From JADJWR01 sp964610575 (GTDB lineage: Bacteria > Pseudomonadota > Gammaproteobacteria > Burkholderiales > Burkholderiaceae_F), in contig CAZSYX010000005.1 of the NCBI GenBank assembly GCA_964610575.1, positions 1 to 64,000 on the forward strand: DNA of 64,000 bases, written 5' to 3'. The position numbers were made by a program, and so were the translations under genes. Shown piece after piece: positions 9,259 through 19,043 of the stretch (positions within the stretch are counted from its first letter, which is position 1; the number at the start of each line of letters is the position of its first letter). A model generated the notes under the pieces. The model did no database searches. It had not been told where the DNA came from and saw only the letters and a program-made list of their open reading frames with translations.

Positions 9259-10254
9259 CTACTTCCTGGCGGGGGCTGTGCGCGCGCCGCGGTTGTAGGC
9301 GTCGATGATCTCCTTGCCGTCGGCGCCTGCTTGCTTCAGCCAGTCGCCCAGCATCTCGTCGCCGATCTTCTTCATGTCGGCCATCAGTTGGGGCGCCGGC
9401 TTCAGTACGGTCATCCTGTTCTTGGCCAGGATGCCAAGCGACTCGTCGGTGTATGAGCGCATGCGCTCCCAGCCGCGCTTCTCGGCTTCGGCCGCCAGGC
9501 GCACCACGACATCCTGCGTGGCCTTGTCGAGCTTGTCGAACTCCTTGCGGTTGACGATCAGCATGTTCTTCGGCAGCCACGCGTCGACGGCATGAAAGTG
9601 GGTCAGGCTTTCCCACACCTTGCTGTCCACCCCGGTGGCGCCCGACGACATGAAGGAGTCCACCGCGCCCGTGGCCAGCGCCTGCGACAGCTCGGCGGCC
9701 TGGATGGTCAGCGGAGTTGCGCCGACCACTTGAGCAATCTTGGCAGTCGCCGGGTTGTAGGAGCGCCACTTCAGACCCTTCATGTCGGCCGCCGAGCGAA
9801 TCTCCTTCTTGGCGTAGATGCCTTGCGGCGGCCACGCGACCGCGTACAGGAGCTTCACGCCGCGCCGGTCGAGGTTCCTTTCCAACACCGGCCGCTGCGC
9901 CTGCCATAGCCGGTAGGCATCATCGAAGCCGGTTGCGAGAAACGGCAGCGAATCGAGGCCAAAGAGCGGATTCTGGTTAACCAGCAGGCTCATCAGCACT
10001 TCGCCGGTCTGTACCTGACCGCTTTCGACGCCGCGCATGATCTCCGGGGCCTTCAGCAGCGAGCCGTTCGGATGCACGACGATCTTCAGCTTGCCCTTCG
10101 TCTCGAATTCGATGTCCTTGGCCAGCTGGGTCAGCGTCACCGTGTGCGGGTTGCCGATCGGATAGCCGGTCGGCATGTCCCACTTGGCCTGCGCCGAAAC
10201 CGCCAGCGCGGCGCCCGCCAGCAGCACGGCGGCGAGCGAACGAACGAATTTCAT
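9259..10254 (-). CDS. dctP: TRAP transporter solute-binding protein, DctP family
   Basis: This periplasmic binding protein of 331 residues captures the solute for DctQM. A Sec signal peptide covers about residues 1-23 (ending VSAQA). The mature part has the DctP hallmarks: QAAELSQALATGAVDSF, and the helix following VNRKEFDKL. I chose the ATG at 10254 because AAGGAGG lies 4 nt upstream. The frame stays open far beyond this, but that stretch is the shadow of the divergent oxoprolinase gene. The solute is unknown; DadA downstream and an oxoprolinase opposite suggest a carboxylate derived from amino acids. Confidence 0.9.
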   Translation of the reverse strand: MKFVRSLAAVLLAGAALAVSAQAKWDMPTGYPIGNPHTVTLTQLAKDIEFETKGKLKIVVHPNGSLLKAPEIMRGVESGQVQTGEVLMSLLVNQNPLFGLDSLPFLATGFDDAYRLWQAQRPVLERNLDRRGVKLLYAVAWPPQGIYAKKEIRSAADMKGLKWRSYNPATAKIAQVVGATPLTIQAAELSQALATGAVDSFMSSGATGVDSKVWESLTHFHAVDAWLPKNMLIVNRKEFDKLDKATQDVVVRLAAEAEKRGWERMRSYTDESLGILAKNRMTVLKPAPQLMADMKKIGDEMLGDWLKQAGADGKEIIDAYNRGARTAPARK

Positions 10255-10362
10255 GAAGCCTCCTTGATCGGTGTCTGGGTAAAGCGTGCGCACTGTACCG
10301 CGAGCCGCCGGCGCCTGCAGCGTCGCCCCGCGGCCGTTGCAGGCAGCCGTCGCGTCGGCGCA

Positions 10363-10386
10363 AAGCGGGCATACTGCGGTCCGCTT
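10363..10386 (+). promoter_or_regulatory. Inverted repeat around a putative -10 upstream of the oxoprolinase gene
   Basis: The 150-bp divergent gap between dctP and the oxoprolinase gene holds AAGCGG and CCGCTT 12 nt apart. The loop contains CATACT (10370-10375), a plausible sigma-70 -10 hexamer about 30 nt before the ATG. No convincing -35 is visible. The arrangement resembles the dyad before purL. Confidence 0.3.
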
Positions 10387-10404
10387 CCGACCCGCCACCC
10401 GAAG

Positions 10405-13400
10405 ATGAAGACCCCCGCCCAAGTCGCCGGCAACTGGCAGTTCTGGATCGATCGCGGCGGCACCTTCACCGACATTGTCGCCCGCCGGCCCGACGGTACG
10501 CTTGCCACGCACAAGCTGCTGTCCGAGAACCCGGAGCAGTACACCGACGCCGCTATCGCCGGCATCCGCAGCCTCCTCGGCGTCGGCGCGGATGCGCCGC
10601 TGCCGGCGGCGGCGATCGACGCGGTGAAGATGGGCACCACGGTCGCCACCAACGCGCTGCTCGAGCGCAAGGGCGAGCCGACCGCGCTGGTGATCACGCG
10701 CGGCTTTCGCGACGCGCTGCGGATCGCCTACCAGAACCGGCCGAGGCTGTTCGACCGGCACATCGTGCTGCCGGAACTGCTTTACTCGAGGGTGATCGAG
10801 GCCGACGAACGCATCGGCGCACGCGGCGAGATCGTCTCGCCGCTGGACGAGACGAAGCTCGCCGGCGAACTCGGGGCCGCCTTCGCCGAGGGCTTCCGCT
10901 CCTGCGCGATCGTGCTGATGCACGGCTACCGCTTCACGCAGCACGAGGCGCGTGCAGGCGAACTGGCGCGCGCGGCCGGCTTCACGCAGGTGTCGGTGTC
11001 GCACGAGGCCAGCCCGATGATGAAGCTGGTGGCGCGCGGCGACACCACGGTCGTCGACGCCTATCTGTCGCCGATCCTGCGCCGCTACGTCGCGCAGGTG
11101 GCCGGCGAGCTGCCGGACACGCGGCTGCTGTTCATGCAATCCAGTGGCGGGCTGACCGACGCGCACCGGTTCCAGGGCAAGGACGCGATCCTGTCCGGCC
11201 CGGCCGGCGGCATCGTCGGCATGGTGCGCACCAGCCGCATGGCGGGCTTCGATCACGTGATCGGCTTCGACATGGGTGGCACGTCGACCGACGTCTCCCA
11301 CTACGCCGGCGAGTACGAGCGCGAGTTCGACACGCTGGTGGCCGGCGTGCGCATGCGGGCGCCGATGATGAGCATCCACACCGTGGCGGCCGGCGGCGGC
11401 TCGATCCTGCACTTCGACGGCGCGCGGCTGCGCGTCGGCCCGGATTCGGCGGGCGCCAACCCGGGTCCGGCCTGCTACCGCCGCGGCGGCCCGCTGGCGG
11501 TGACCGATGCCAACGTGATGCTCGGCCGCATCCAGCCGGACTTCTTCCCGCACGTCTTCGGGCCGCATGCCGACCAGCCACTCGACCGCGACGTCGTCGT
11601 GCAACGGTTCAGCAAGCTGGCGGCGGAGATCGAGGCCGCCACCGGTATGCGCAAGACGCCGGAGGAGGTCGCTGCCGGTTTCCTCGACATCGCCGTGCGC
11701 AACATGGCCGAGGCAATCAAGAAGATCTCGGTGCAGCGCGGCCACGACGTCACCAGGTACACCCTGACCGTCTTCGGTGGCGCAGCCGGCCAGCACGCCT
11801 GCGCTGTCGCCGATCAGCTGGCGATGACGCGCATCTTCGCCCACCCGCTCGCCGGTGTTCTGTCCGCCTATGGCATGGGCCTGGCGGACCAGGCGGCGAT
11901 GCGCGAAACCACGATCGAACTGCCCTTGGCCGATGCGGCGATGGCCCAGGTGTCGGGCACGGTCGAGCGGCTCGGTGAGGCGGCGAGCGCAGAACTGGTG
12001 CGCCAGGGCGTGCCAGCGGAGCGCGTGCGCCGCGTGGCCCGCGCACACCTGAAGTACGAAGGCACGGACACGTCGCTGGCAGTCGACTTCGGCAGCGTCG
12101 ATTCGATGCGCGCCGCCTTCGAATCCACCTACCGCGGCCGCTTCTCGTTCCTGATGCCCGACCGAAGGCTGATCATCGAGGCGGCTTCGGTGGAGGCGAT
12201 CGGCGCCGGCGACGCGAGCGACGAGCGGCCCGCTGCACCGGCGACGCGCGCAGGAAGCCTGCAATCGGCACGGCGCGTGCGGGCGTACTTCGACGGCGCC
12301 TGGCACGACACGCCGCTATACGTGCGCGAGGACACGCGGCCGGGCGACACGGTCGACGGCCCGGCGATCATCGCCGAGCGCAATGCCACCACGCTCGTCG
12401 AGCCAGGCTGGCGGGCGGTGATCACGCCGCTCGACCACGTCGTGCTGACCCGCGTCGCGGCGCGGCCGAAGCGCACCGCGATCGGCACCGCGGTCGATCC
12501 CGTGCTGCTGGAGATCTTCAACAACCTGTTCATGTCCATCGCCGAGCAGATGGGCATGCGACTGCAGAACACCGCCTACTCGGTCAACATCAAGGAGCGG
12601 CTGGACTTCTCCTGCGCGCTGTTCGACGCGGAAGGCAACCTGATCGCCAACGCGCCGCACATGCCGGTGCACCTCGGCTCGATGAGCGAGTCGATCAAGA
12701 CGGTCATGCGCGAGAACGAGGGCCGGATGGTCCCCGGCGACGCCTACGTGATCAACGACCCGTACCACGGCGGCACGCACCTGCCCGACGTGACGGTGAT
12801 CACTCCCGTGTTCGACCGGGCCGGGCGCGAGATCCTGTTCTACGTCGGCTCACGCGGCCACCACGCCGACATCGGCGGCATCACGCCCGGATCGATGCCG
12901 CCCTTCTCCACATCGCTCGACGAGGAGGGGGTTCTGTTCACCAACTTCCAGCTGGTCGAGGGACAGGGCGTCGAGCGCACCGGGCGGCTGCGCGAGGCGG
13001 AGTGCCTTGCCGTCCTCGCCGGCGGCCCGCACCCGACGCGCAACCCGCAGCAGAACATGGCGGATCTCAAGGCGCAGATCGCGGCCAACGAAAAGGGGCG
13101 CGAGGAACTGCTTCGCATGGTCGAGCAGTTCGGGCTGGACGTGGTGCAGGCCTACATGCGGCACGTGCAGGACAACGCCGAGGAATCGGTGCGGCGCGTG
13201 ATCACCGTGCTGCGCGACGGCAACTTCGACTACCGGCTCGACAACGGCGCGCTGATCCGCGTGCACATCACGGTCGATCGCGCGAGGCGCGAGGCGACGA
13301 TCGACTTCACCGGCACCTCGGCGCAACTGCCGAACAACTTCAATGCGCCGTCGGCGATCTGCGTCGCCGCCGTGCTGTACGTGTTCCGCACCCTGGTCGA

Positions 13401-14079
13401 CGACGAGATCCCGCTGAACGCGGGATGCCTGAAGCCGCTCGCGATCGTCATTCCCGACGGCTCGATGCTCAACCCGGGCTATCCGGCGGCGGTGGTGGCC
13501 GGCAACGTGGAGACCTCGAGCTGCATCACCAACGCGCTGTTCGGTGCGCTCGGCGTGCTTGCCTCGAGCCAGGGCACGATGAACAACTTCACTTTCGGTA
13601 ACGATCGCCACCAATACTACGAGACGATCTCCGGCGGCTCGGGGGCCGGCATCCGCGACCTGGCGGCGGGCAGCGCCTCGAAGGAAGGCTTCGACGGCAC
13701 CGACGTCGTGCAGACGCACATGACCAACTCGCGCCTGACCGACCCGGAGGTGCTCGAGTTCCGCTTCCCGGTTCGGCTCGACAGCTATTCGATTCGGCAC
13801 GGCTCCGGCGGCCGTGGCCACTGGCACGGCGGCAACGGCGGCATACGCCGGGTGCGCTTCCTCGAGCCGATGACCGCAAGCATCCTTTCGAACAATCGGG
13901 CCATTGCGCCGTTCAGCCTGGCCGGCGGCGAGCCGGGACAGCCGGGCCACAACACTGTCGAACGGGCCGACGGCAGCGTCGAGACGCTGACTCACATCGG
14001 CAGCGTGCAGATGGCCGCCGGCGACGTGTTCGTCATCGAAACGCCGGGTGGCGGCGGCTTCGGCAAGGCCGAGAACTGA
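10405..14079 (+). CDS. Fused hydantoinase A/B family protein, 5-oxoprolinase type
   Basis: This 1224-residue protein fuses two families often encoded separately. The HyuA-type ATPase half (about residues 1-690) starts with WIDRGGTFTDIV and contains GFDMGGTSTDV. The HyuB-type half (about 695-1224) starts at VDPVLLEIFNNL and contains VINDPYHGGTHLPD. Such fusions are ATP-dependent 5-oxoprolinases (5-oxo-L-proline to L-glutamate) or related N-methylhydantoinases. The length suits 5-oxoprolinase (about 1200-1290). I take ATG 10405 because WIDRGGTFTD normally lies within the first 20 residues. The gene is alone on its strand, divergent from the TRAP genes. The substrate (5-oxoproline versus a hydantoin) is not decided by sequence alone. 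Confidence 0.9.
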   Translation: MKTPAQVAGNWQFWIDRGGTFTDIVARRPDGTLATHKLLSENPEQYTDAAIAGIRSLLGVGADAPLPAAAIDAVKMGTTVATNALLERKGEPTALVITRGFRDALRIAYQNRPRLFDRHIVLPELLYSRVIEADERIGARGEIVSPLDETKLAGELGAAFAEGFRSCAIVLMHGYRFTQHEARAGELARAAGFTQVSVSHEASPMMKLVARGDTTVVDAYLSPILRRYVAQVAGELPDTRLLFMQSSGGLTDAHRFQGKDAILSGPAGGIVGMVRTSRMAGFDHVIGFDMGGTSTDVSHYAGEYEREFDTLVAGVRMRAPMMSIHTVAAGGGSILHFDGARLRVGPDSAGANPGPACYRRGGPLAVTDANVMLGRIQPDFFPHVFGPHADQPLDRDVVVQRFSKLAAEIEAATGMRKTPEEVAAGFLDIAVRNMAEAIKKISVQRGHDVTRYTLTVFGGAAGQHACAVADQLAMTRIFAHPLAGVLSAYGMGLADQAAMRETTIELPLADAAMAQVSGTVERLGEAASAELVRQGVPAERVRRVARAHLKYEGTDTSLAVDFGSVDSMRAAFESTYRGRFSFLMPDRRLIIEAASVEAIGAGDASDERPAAPATRAGSLQSARRVRAYFDGAWHDTPLYVREDTRPGDTVDGPAIIAERNATTLVEPGWRAVITPLDHVVLTRVAARPKRTAIGTAVDPVLLEIFNNLFMSIAEQMGMRLQNTAYSVNIKERLDFSCALFDAEGNLIANAPHMPVHLGSMSESIKTVMRENEGRMVPGDAYVINDPYHGGTHLPDVTVITPVFDRAGREILFYVGSRGHHADIGGITPGSMPPFSTSLDEEGVLFTNFQLVEGQGVERTGRLREAECLAVLAGGPHPTRNPQQNMADLKAQIAANEKGREELLRMVEQFGLDVVQAYMRHVQDNAEESVRRVITVLRDGNFDYRLDNGALIRVHITVDRARREATIDFTGTSAQLPNNFNAPSAICVAAVLYVFRTLVDDEIPLNAGCLKPLAIVIPDGSMLNPGYPAAVVAGNVETSSCITNALFGALGVLASSQGTMNNFTFGNDRHQYYETISGGSGAGIRDLAAGSASKEGFDGTDVVQTHMTNSRLTDPEVLEFRFPVRLDSYSIRHGSGGRGHWHGGNGGIRRVRFLEPMTASILSNNRAIAPFSLAGGEPGQPGHNTVERADGSVETLTHIGSVQMAAGDVFVIETPGGGGFGKAEN

Positions 14080-14094
14080 CGGTACGAGAGGGGC

Positions 14095-14118
14095 GCGCGG
14101 CTATACTTCGCGCCGCGC
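14095..14118 (+). promoter_or_regulatory. Putative purL promoter -10 within a GC-rich inverted repeat
   Basis: TATACT at 14102-14107 is a near-consensus sigma-70 -10 hexamer 54 nt before the purL ATG. It sits in the 10-nt loop between two perfect 7-bp arms, GCGCGGC (14095-14101) and GCCGCGC (14112-14118). A good -35 is not evident. The dyad could act on the DNA or at the very 5' end of the transcript. Confidence 0.45.
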
Positions 14119-14160
14119 TCCCGCTGCCACTTTCTTCCGCCGGGGGCGATCCGCGGCCCC

Positions 14161-17100
14161 ATGTCCTCCGACGAATTCTTCTTCGCGCTCGACGGTCCGA
14201 GTGCGCTGTCGACGTTGCGCGCCGGCGGCCTGCTGGCGCGTATCCAGGCGATCGAGCCGGCGGCGACGCAGCTGCAGGCGCAGCACGTGCACTTCGTCCA
14301 TACCCGGGGCGAACTCGACGAGCACCAGCGCGCGCGCCTGACGGCGCTGCTCGAATACGGCGAACCCGCAGCTGCGCTCGATGGCAAGGGCGCGCAGCGG
14401 TGGCTCGTCGTGCCGCGGCTGGGAACGATCTCGCCGTGGGCGAGCAAGGCGACCGACATCGCGCGCAACTGCGGCCTGGACCGCGTTGCGCGGATCGAGC
14501 GCGGCACCCGTTACAGCCTGCTGCTGAAAGGGGGTCTGTTCGGCGGCCGCGATCTCGACGCCGACAGAGCACAGCGCATCGCGTCCCTGCTGCACGACCG
14601 GATGACGGAAAGCCTGGTGGAGGTCGACGTCGACTGCGCGAAACTGTTCCGCGAACTGCCCGGCAGGCCGATGGCACGCGTCGCGGTGGGCACGGGCGGC
14701 CGCGAGGCGCTGGTCCGGGCCAATGTCGAGATGGGCCTGGCGCTGTCCGACGACGAGATCGACTACCTGCTCGACGCCTATTCGACGATGCGGCGCGACC
14801 CGACCGACGTCGAATTGATGATGTTCGCGCAGGCGAATTCAGAGCACTGCCGGCACAAGATCTTCAATGCGCGCTGGACCATCGACGGCGAGGCGCAGGC
14901 GACCAGCCTGTTCGGCATGATCCGCGCCACGCACGAGGCGGCGCCGCAGGCCACCGTGGTGGCCTACTCGGACAACGCCGCCGTCATCGAAGGCAAGATC
15001 GCGCGGCGTTTCCATCCGCGCAGCAGCGCTGACAACGCGATCGGTACCGAGTTCACCGCCCGCGACGAACTGACCCACACCGTCTTCAAGGTCGAGACGC
15101 ACAACCACCCGACGGCGATCTCGCCCTTCGCAGGGGCAGCCACCGGCGCCGGCGGCGAGATCCGGGACGAGGGCGCGACCGGGCGCGGAGCGAAGCCGAA
15201 GGCGGGCCTGTGCGGGTTCTCGGTTTCCGGCCTGCGCCTGCCCGAGTTCCGCATGCGCTGGGAGAACGACAGCGATGTCGCCGGCGGCCCGCACAGCGAA
15301 CGAGACTACGGTTTTCCCTCGCGGATCGCCAACGCCTTGTCGATCATGATCGAAGGGCCGATCGGCGCGGCGGCGTTCAACAACGAGTTCGGCCGGCCGA
15401 ACCTGGTCGGCTATTTCCGTTCGTTCGAAGCGAACATCGGCGGCAAACGCTACGGCTACCACAAGCCGATCATGATCGCCGGCGGCTTAGGCAGCATCCG
15501 CGACGACCTGACGCACAAGCTCGACCTTCCGCCCGGCACGCTGCTGATCCAGCTCGGCGGACCGGGCATGCGCATCGGTCTCGGTGGCGGCGCGGCCTCC
15601 AGCATGGGCGCCGGCGCCAACACCGAGCAGCTCGACTTCGACTCCGTGCAACGCGGCAACGCGGAGATGCAGCGTCGCGCGCAGGAGGTGATCGACCGCT
15701 GCTGGATGCTGGGTGCGGAGAACCCGATCCTGTCGATCCACGATGTCGGCGCCGGAGGGTTGTCCAACGCCATGCCGGAGCTGGCCGACGCTGCGCGCCG
15801 CGGCGCCCGCTTCGAACTGCCGAGGGTGCCGGTCGAGGAAAGCGGCATGAGCCCGCTGGAGATCTGGTGCAACGAATCGCAGGAGCGCTACGCGCTGGCG
15901 GTGGCGCCGGAGAAGCTCGCCGCCTTCGACTGGATCTGCAAGCGCGAGCGCGCGCCCTACGCGGTGGTGGGTCGCATCAGCGACGATCGGCAACTGGTGG
16001 TCGAAAGCGATCGCGTCGAGCCGGCGGTCGACATGCCGATGGAAGTGCTGCTCGGCAAGCCGCCGAAGATGCATCGCGACGTCAAGCGCCTGCCGAGCGC
16101 GTTGCCGCCGATCGAGACCGCCGGCCTGAACCTGCGCGACGTGCTGCTCGACGTGCTGCGCCATCCGACGGTGGCAAGCAAGAGTTTCCTGATCACCATC
16201 GGCGACCGCAGCGTGGGCGGGCTCAACAGCCGTGACCCGATGGTGGGACCCTGGCAGGTGCCGGTGGCCGACTGCGCGGTGACGTTGGCCGACTTCGAGG
16301 GCTACGCCGGCGAAGCGATGGCGATGGGCGAGCGCACGCCGGTGGCGGTGATCGACGCCGCTGCCGCCTCGCGGCTGGCGATCGGCGAGGCGCTGACCAA
16401 CATCGCGGCGGCGGACATCGAACTCGCGCGGGTGAAGCTGTCGGCGAACTGGATGGCCGCCTGCGGGCTGCCGGGCGAGGACGCGAAGCTATTCGACGCC
16501 GTGCGGGCGGCGAGCGAGTTCTGCCAGCGGCTCGGCATCAGCATCCCGGTGGGCAAGGATTCGCTGTCGATGCGCACCGTCTGGCGCGACGGCGACGAGG
16601 ACAAGCGGGTGGCGGCGCCGGTGTCGCTGATCGTTTCCAGCGCCGCGGTGATCGACGACGTGCGCCTGAGCCTGACGCCGCAGCTGCGCACCGACTGCGG
16701 CGACACGGTGCTGATTTTGGTCGACCTCGGCAGTGGGCGGCAGCGGCTCGGCGGCTCGATCTTCGCGCAGGTGACGCAGCAGATCGGCAACGACGCGCCG
16801 GATGTCGAGAAGCCGTCGCAACTGGCCGCTGCGATCCGCGCGCTGCGTCGGCTGGCGGCGAAGGGCCGCGTGCTGGCCTATCACGATCGCTCCGACGGCG
16901 GCCTGTTTGCGGCGGTGTGCGAAATGGCCTTCGCCGGCCACTGCGGCGTGACGCTGAACATCGACGTGCTGGCGATGGACCCGGTGGCCAGCGACTGGGG
17001 CGACTTCAAGATCCGCCCCGAGCAGGTCTCGGTACGACGCGACGAGCAGACCCTGCGCGCGCTGCTGAACGAGGAACTCGGCCTGATCGTGCAGGCGCGC

Positions 17101-18204
17101 GCTGCCGAGCGCAGCGAGGTGATGGATGCCCTGCGTGCCGAGGGGCTCGGTGCGATCAGCCACATCGTTGCCAAGGTGCAGAGCGGCAGCCAGGCGCGCG
17201 ACACGATCGAAGTCTGGCGCGACGCCAAGTCGATCTTCGCGATGCCGCGCGCCGAACTGCAGCAGGCATGGAGCGAAGTGTCCTGGCGCATTGCCCGCCT
17301 GCGCGACAACCCCGAATGCGCCGACGCCGAGTTCGCCCGCGCCATCGACGCCGAAGACAGCGGATTGTCGATGGCATTGACCTTCGATCCGGCCGACGAC
17401 GTGGCGGCCCCGATGATCGCGACCGCCGTTCGCCCGCGCATCGCCATCCTGCGCGAGCAGGGCGTGAACAGCCACTACGAGATGGCCTCTGCCTTCGACC
17501 GCGGCGGCTTCACCGCGGTCGACGTGCACATGACCGACCTGCTCGCCGGCCGGGCGAGCCTCGCCGACTTCAAGGGCTTTGCGGCGTGCGGCGGCTTTTC
17601 CTACGGCGACGTGCTCGGCGGCGGCGGCGGCTGGGCCAAGACGATCCTGCACAACCCGCGGCTGGCCGACGAGTTCGCCGCCTTCTTCCTGCGCGGCGAC
17701 TCGTTCGCGCTTGGCGTGTGCAACGGCTGCCAGATGATGAGCCAGTTGTCGATGCTGATCCCCGGCGCGCAGTGCTGGCCGCGCTTCACCCGCAACCGCT
17801 CGGAGCAGTTCGAAGGCCGGCTGGTGATGGTCGAGGTGCTCGACTCGCTGTCGCTGTTCTTCGCTGGCATGGCCGGCAGCCGGATGCCGATCGCCAACGC
17901 GCACGGCGAAGGCTTCGCATCGTTCGCCCAGCCCGAGCACCGGGCGCAGGCCGAACGCAACGGCCTGGTGGCCGCGCGCTATGTCGACTCACAGGGCAGG
18001 GCGACCGAGCGCTACCCGTACAACCCGAACAGCTCGCCGGGCGGCATCACCGGGCTGACCACGCCCGACGGCCGCTTCACCATCCTGATGCCGCATCCGG
18101 AGCGGGTTCGCCGCACGGTGCAGATGTCGTGGCAGCCGCCGGGGCTCGCCGAGGACTCGCCGTGGATGCGGATGTTCCGCAACGCGCGGCGCTGGCTGGG
18201 CTAG
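14161..18204 (+). CDS. purL: Phosphoribosylformylglycinamidine synthase
   Basis: PurL catalyses the fourth step of purine synthesis, FGAR plus glutamine plus ATP to FGAM. At 1347 residues it is the large single-chain form used by most proteobacteria. It has an N-terminal PurS-like domain, a linker, two AIRS-type synthetase domains (KVETHNHPTAISP marks the first; ANSEHCRHK is nearby) and a C-terminal glutamine amidotransferase. The latter shows nucleophile Cys1187 in LGVCNGCQ, plus HGEGF and PHPER. The ATG at 14161 follows a putative promoter and gives the standard N-terminus. The gene converges on the ppiC string, with a bidirectional terminator between them. Confidence 0.97.
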   Translation: MSSDEFFFALDGPSALSTLRAGGLLARIQAIEPAATQLQAQHVHFVHTRGELDEHQRARLTALLEYGEPAAALDGKGAQRWLVVPRLGTISPWASKATDIARNCGLDRVARIERGTRYSLLLKGGLFGGRDLDADRAQRIASLLHDRMTESLVEVDVDCAKLFRELPGRPMARVAVGTGGREALVRANVEMGLALSDDEIDYLLDAYSTMRRDPTDVELMMFAQANSEHCRHKIFNARWTIDGEAQATSLFGMIRATHEAAPQATVVAYSDNAAVIEGKIARRFHPRSSADNAIGTEFTARDELTHTVFKVETHNHPTAISPFAGAATGAGGEIRDEGATGRGAKPKAGLCGFSVSGLRLPEFRMRWENDSDVAGGPHSERDYGFPSRIANALSIMIEGPIGAAAFNNEFGRPNLVGYFRSFEANIGGKRYGYHKPIMIAGGLGSIRDDLTHKLDLPPGTLLIQLGGPGMRIGLGGGAASSMGAGANTEQLDFDSVQRGNAEMQRRAQEVIDRCWMLGAENPILSIHDVGAGGLSNAMPELADAARRGARFELPRVPVEESGMSPLEIWCNESQERYALAVAPEKLAAFDWICKRERAPYAVVGRISDDRQLVVESDRVEPAVDMPMEVLLGKPPKMHRDVKRLPSALPPIETAGLNLRDVLLDVLRHPTVASKSFLITIGDRSVGGLNSRDPMVGPWQVPVADCAVTLADFEGYAGEAMAMGERTPVAVIDAAAASRLAIGEALTNIAAADIELARVKLSANWMAACGLPGEDAKLFDAVRAASEFCQRLGISIPVGKDSLSMRTVWRDGDEDKRVAAPVSLIVSSAAVIDDVRLSLTPQLRTDCGDTVLILVDLGSGRQRLGGSIFAQVTQQIGNDAPDVEKPSQLAAAIRALRRLAAKGRVLAYHDRSDGGLFAAVCEMAFAGHCGVTLNIDVLAMDPVASDWGDFKIRPEQVSVRRDEQTLRALLNEELGLIVQARAAERSEVMDALRAEGLGAISHIVAKVQSGSQARDTIEVWRDAKSIFAMPRAELQQAWSEVSWRIARLRDNPECADAEFARAIDAEDSGLSMALTFDPADDVAAPMIATAVRPRIAILREQGVNSHYEMASAFDRGGFTAVDVHMTDLLAGRASLADFKGFAACGGFSYGDVLGGGGGWAKTILHNPRLADEFAAFFLRGDSFALGVCNGCQMMSQLSMLIPGAQCWPRFTRNRSEQFEGRLVMVEVLDSLSLFFAGMAGSRMPIANAHGEGFASFAQPEHRAQAERNGLVAARYVDSQGRATERYPYNPNSSPGGITGLTTPDGRFTILMPHPERVRRTVQMSWQPPGLAEDSPWMRMFRNARRWLG

Positions 18205-18221
18205 GCAGGCCGCGCGGGGGA

Positions 18222-18253
18222 AAAGGAGAGGGCGCCGCGGCGCCCTCTCCTTT
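18222..18253. terminator. Bidirectional terminator between purL and ppiC
   Basis: A perfect 12-bp inverted repeat, GGAGAGGGCGCC with GGCGCCCTCTCC, is separated by only 2 nt and flanked by AAAA on the left and TTT on the right. It lies between two convergent genes, so each strand reads a stem followed by a short U run. The U tract is short, but stem strength and location fit. Confidence 0.75.
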
Positions 18254-18271
18254 CCTGGACTGCGACCGCGC

Positions 18272-19039
18272 TTACTGGATCTTGGCGGCCTTGCGCAGCT
18301 GATCGGCGTAGGCAGCCATCTTCTGCTGCTGCAGGGCTTCGCGGATCTGCGGCGCGACCTGCTCCAGCGGCGGGAACTGCGCGTCGCGCGTGTCGTCGAC
18401 CTTGATCACGTGCCAGCCGAACTGCGACTGCACCGGCGCGTCGGTCATCTGGCCCTTGTCGAGCTTGACCATCGCATCCGAGAACGGCTTGACATAGGCG
18501 CCAGCGCCGGCCCAATCGAGCTCGCCGCCGCGCTGCGCCGATCCGGGATCCTTCGACTTCTTGGCCAGATCCTCCCACTTGGCGCCTTTCTTCAGCTGCG
18601 CCGTGATGTCCTTGGCGTCGGCTTCGGAGTCGACCAGGATGTGGCGAACCTTGTATTCCTTGGCGCCGGTGGCCTTCTTTTGCTCTTCGTAGGCTGCCTT
18701 GATGTCGGCGTCGGTGACCGGGTTCTTCGCCAGTTCGTCGCGCATCAGCGCCTGGATCAGCGCGTTCTGCCGCTGCACGTCGAGTTGGAACTTGACGTCC
18801 GGCTTCTCCGCGAGGCCGCGCTTGGCCACTTCCTGCATGAAGACCTCGCGCTGGATCAGCTGGTCCTTGACCTGCTGGCGCAGCTGCGGGTTCTCCTGCT
18901 GGCCCTGCTTCTTCAGCTGCTCGACCCAGGCGTCTTCGCGCGCCTTCGGGATCGGCTTGCCGTTCACCGTCGCAATGTTCTGCGCGAACACTGCGGTGCT
19001 CGCGACCAGGGCTGCCGAAAGGGCAAAGACTCGCAACAT
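18272..19039 (-). CDS. Periplasmic parvulin-type peptidyl-prolyl cis-trans isomerase
   Basis: The 255-residue protein has a signal peptide ending near residue 19 (TAVFAQ) followed by NIATVNGKPIP, the start of a SurA/PrsA-like chaperone region. The rotamase domain at about 125-220 runs from YKVRHILVDS to FGWHVIKVDD. It should assist folding of exported proteins. It is the last gene of the selO-msrB-yciB-bolA string (4 nt after bolA), a neighbourhood seen in many betaproteobacteria. The ATG at 19039 is well supported by the signal peptide. Confidence 0.92.
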   Translation of the reverse strand: MLRVFALSAALVASTAVFAQNIATVNGKPIPKAREDAWVEQLKKQGQQENPQLRQQVKDQLIQREVFMQEVAKRGLAEKPDVKFQLDVQRQNALIQALMRDELAKNPVTDADIKAAYEEQKKATGAKEYKVRHILVDSEADAKDITAQLKKGAKWEDLAKKSKDPGSAQRGGELDWAGAGAYVKPFSDAMVKLDKGQMTDAPVQSQFGWHVIKVDDTRDAQFPPLEQVAPQIREALQQQKMAAYADQLRKAAKIQ

Positions 19040-19043
19040 GACT

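Noticed and set aside
10255..12306. Upstream extension of the dctP frame by about 680 codons
   Set aside because: It lies opposite the oxoprolinase gene, has no DctP-like sequence, and the ATG at 10254 has a strong ribosome-binding site and opens a signal peptide.
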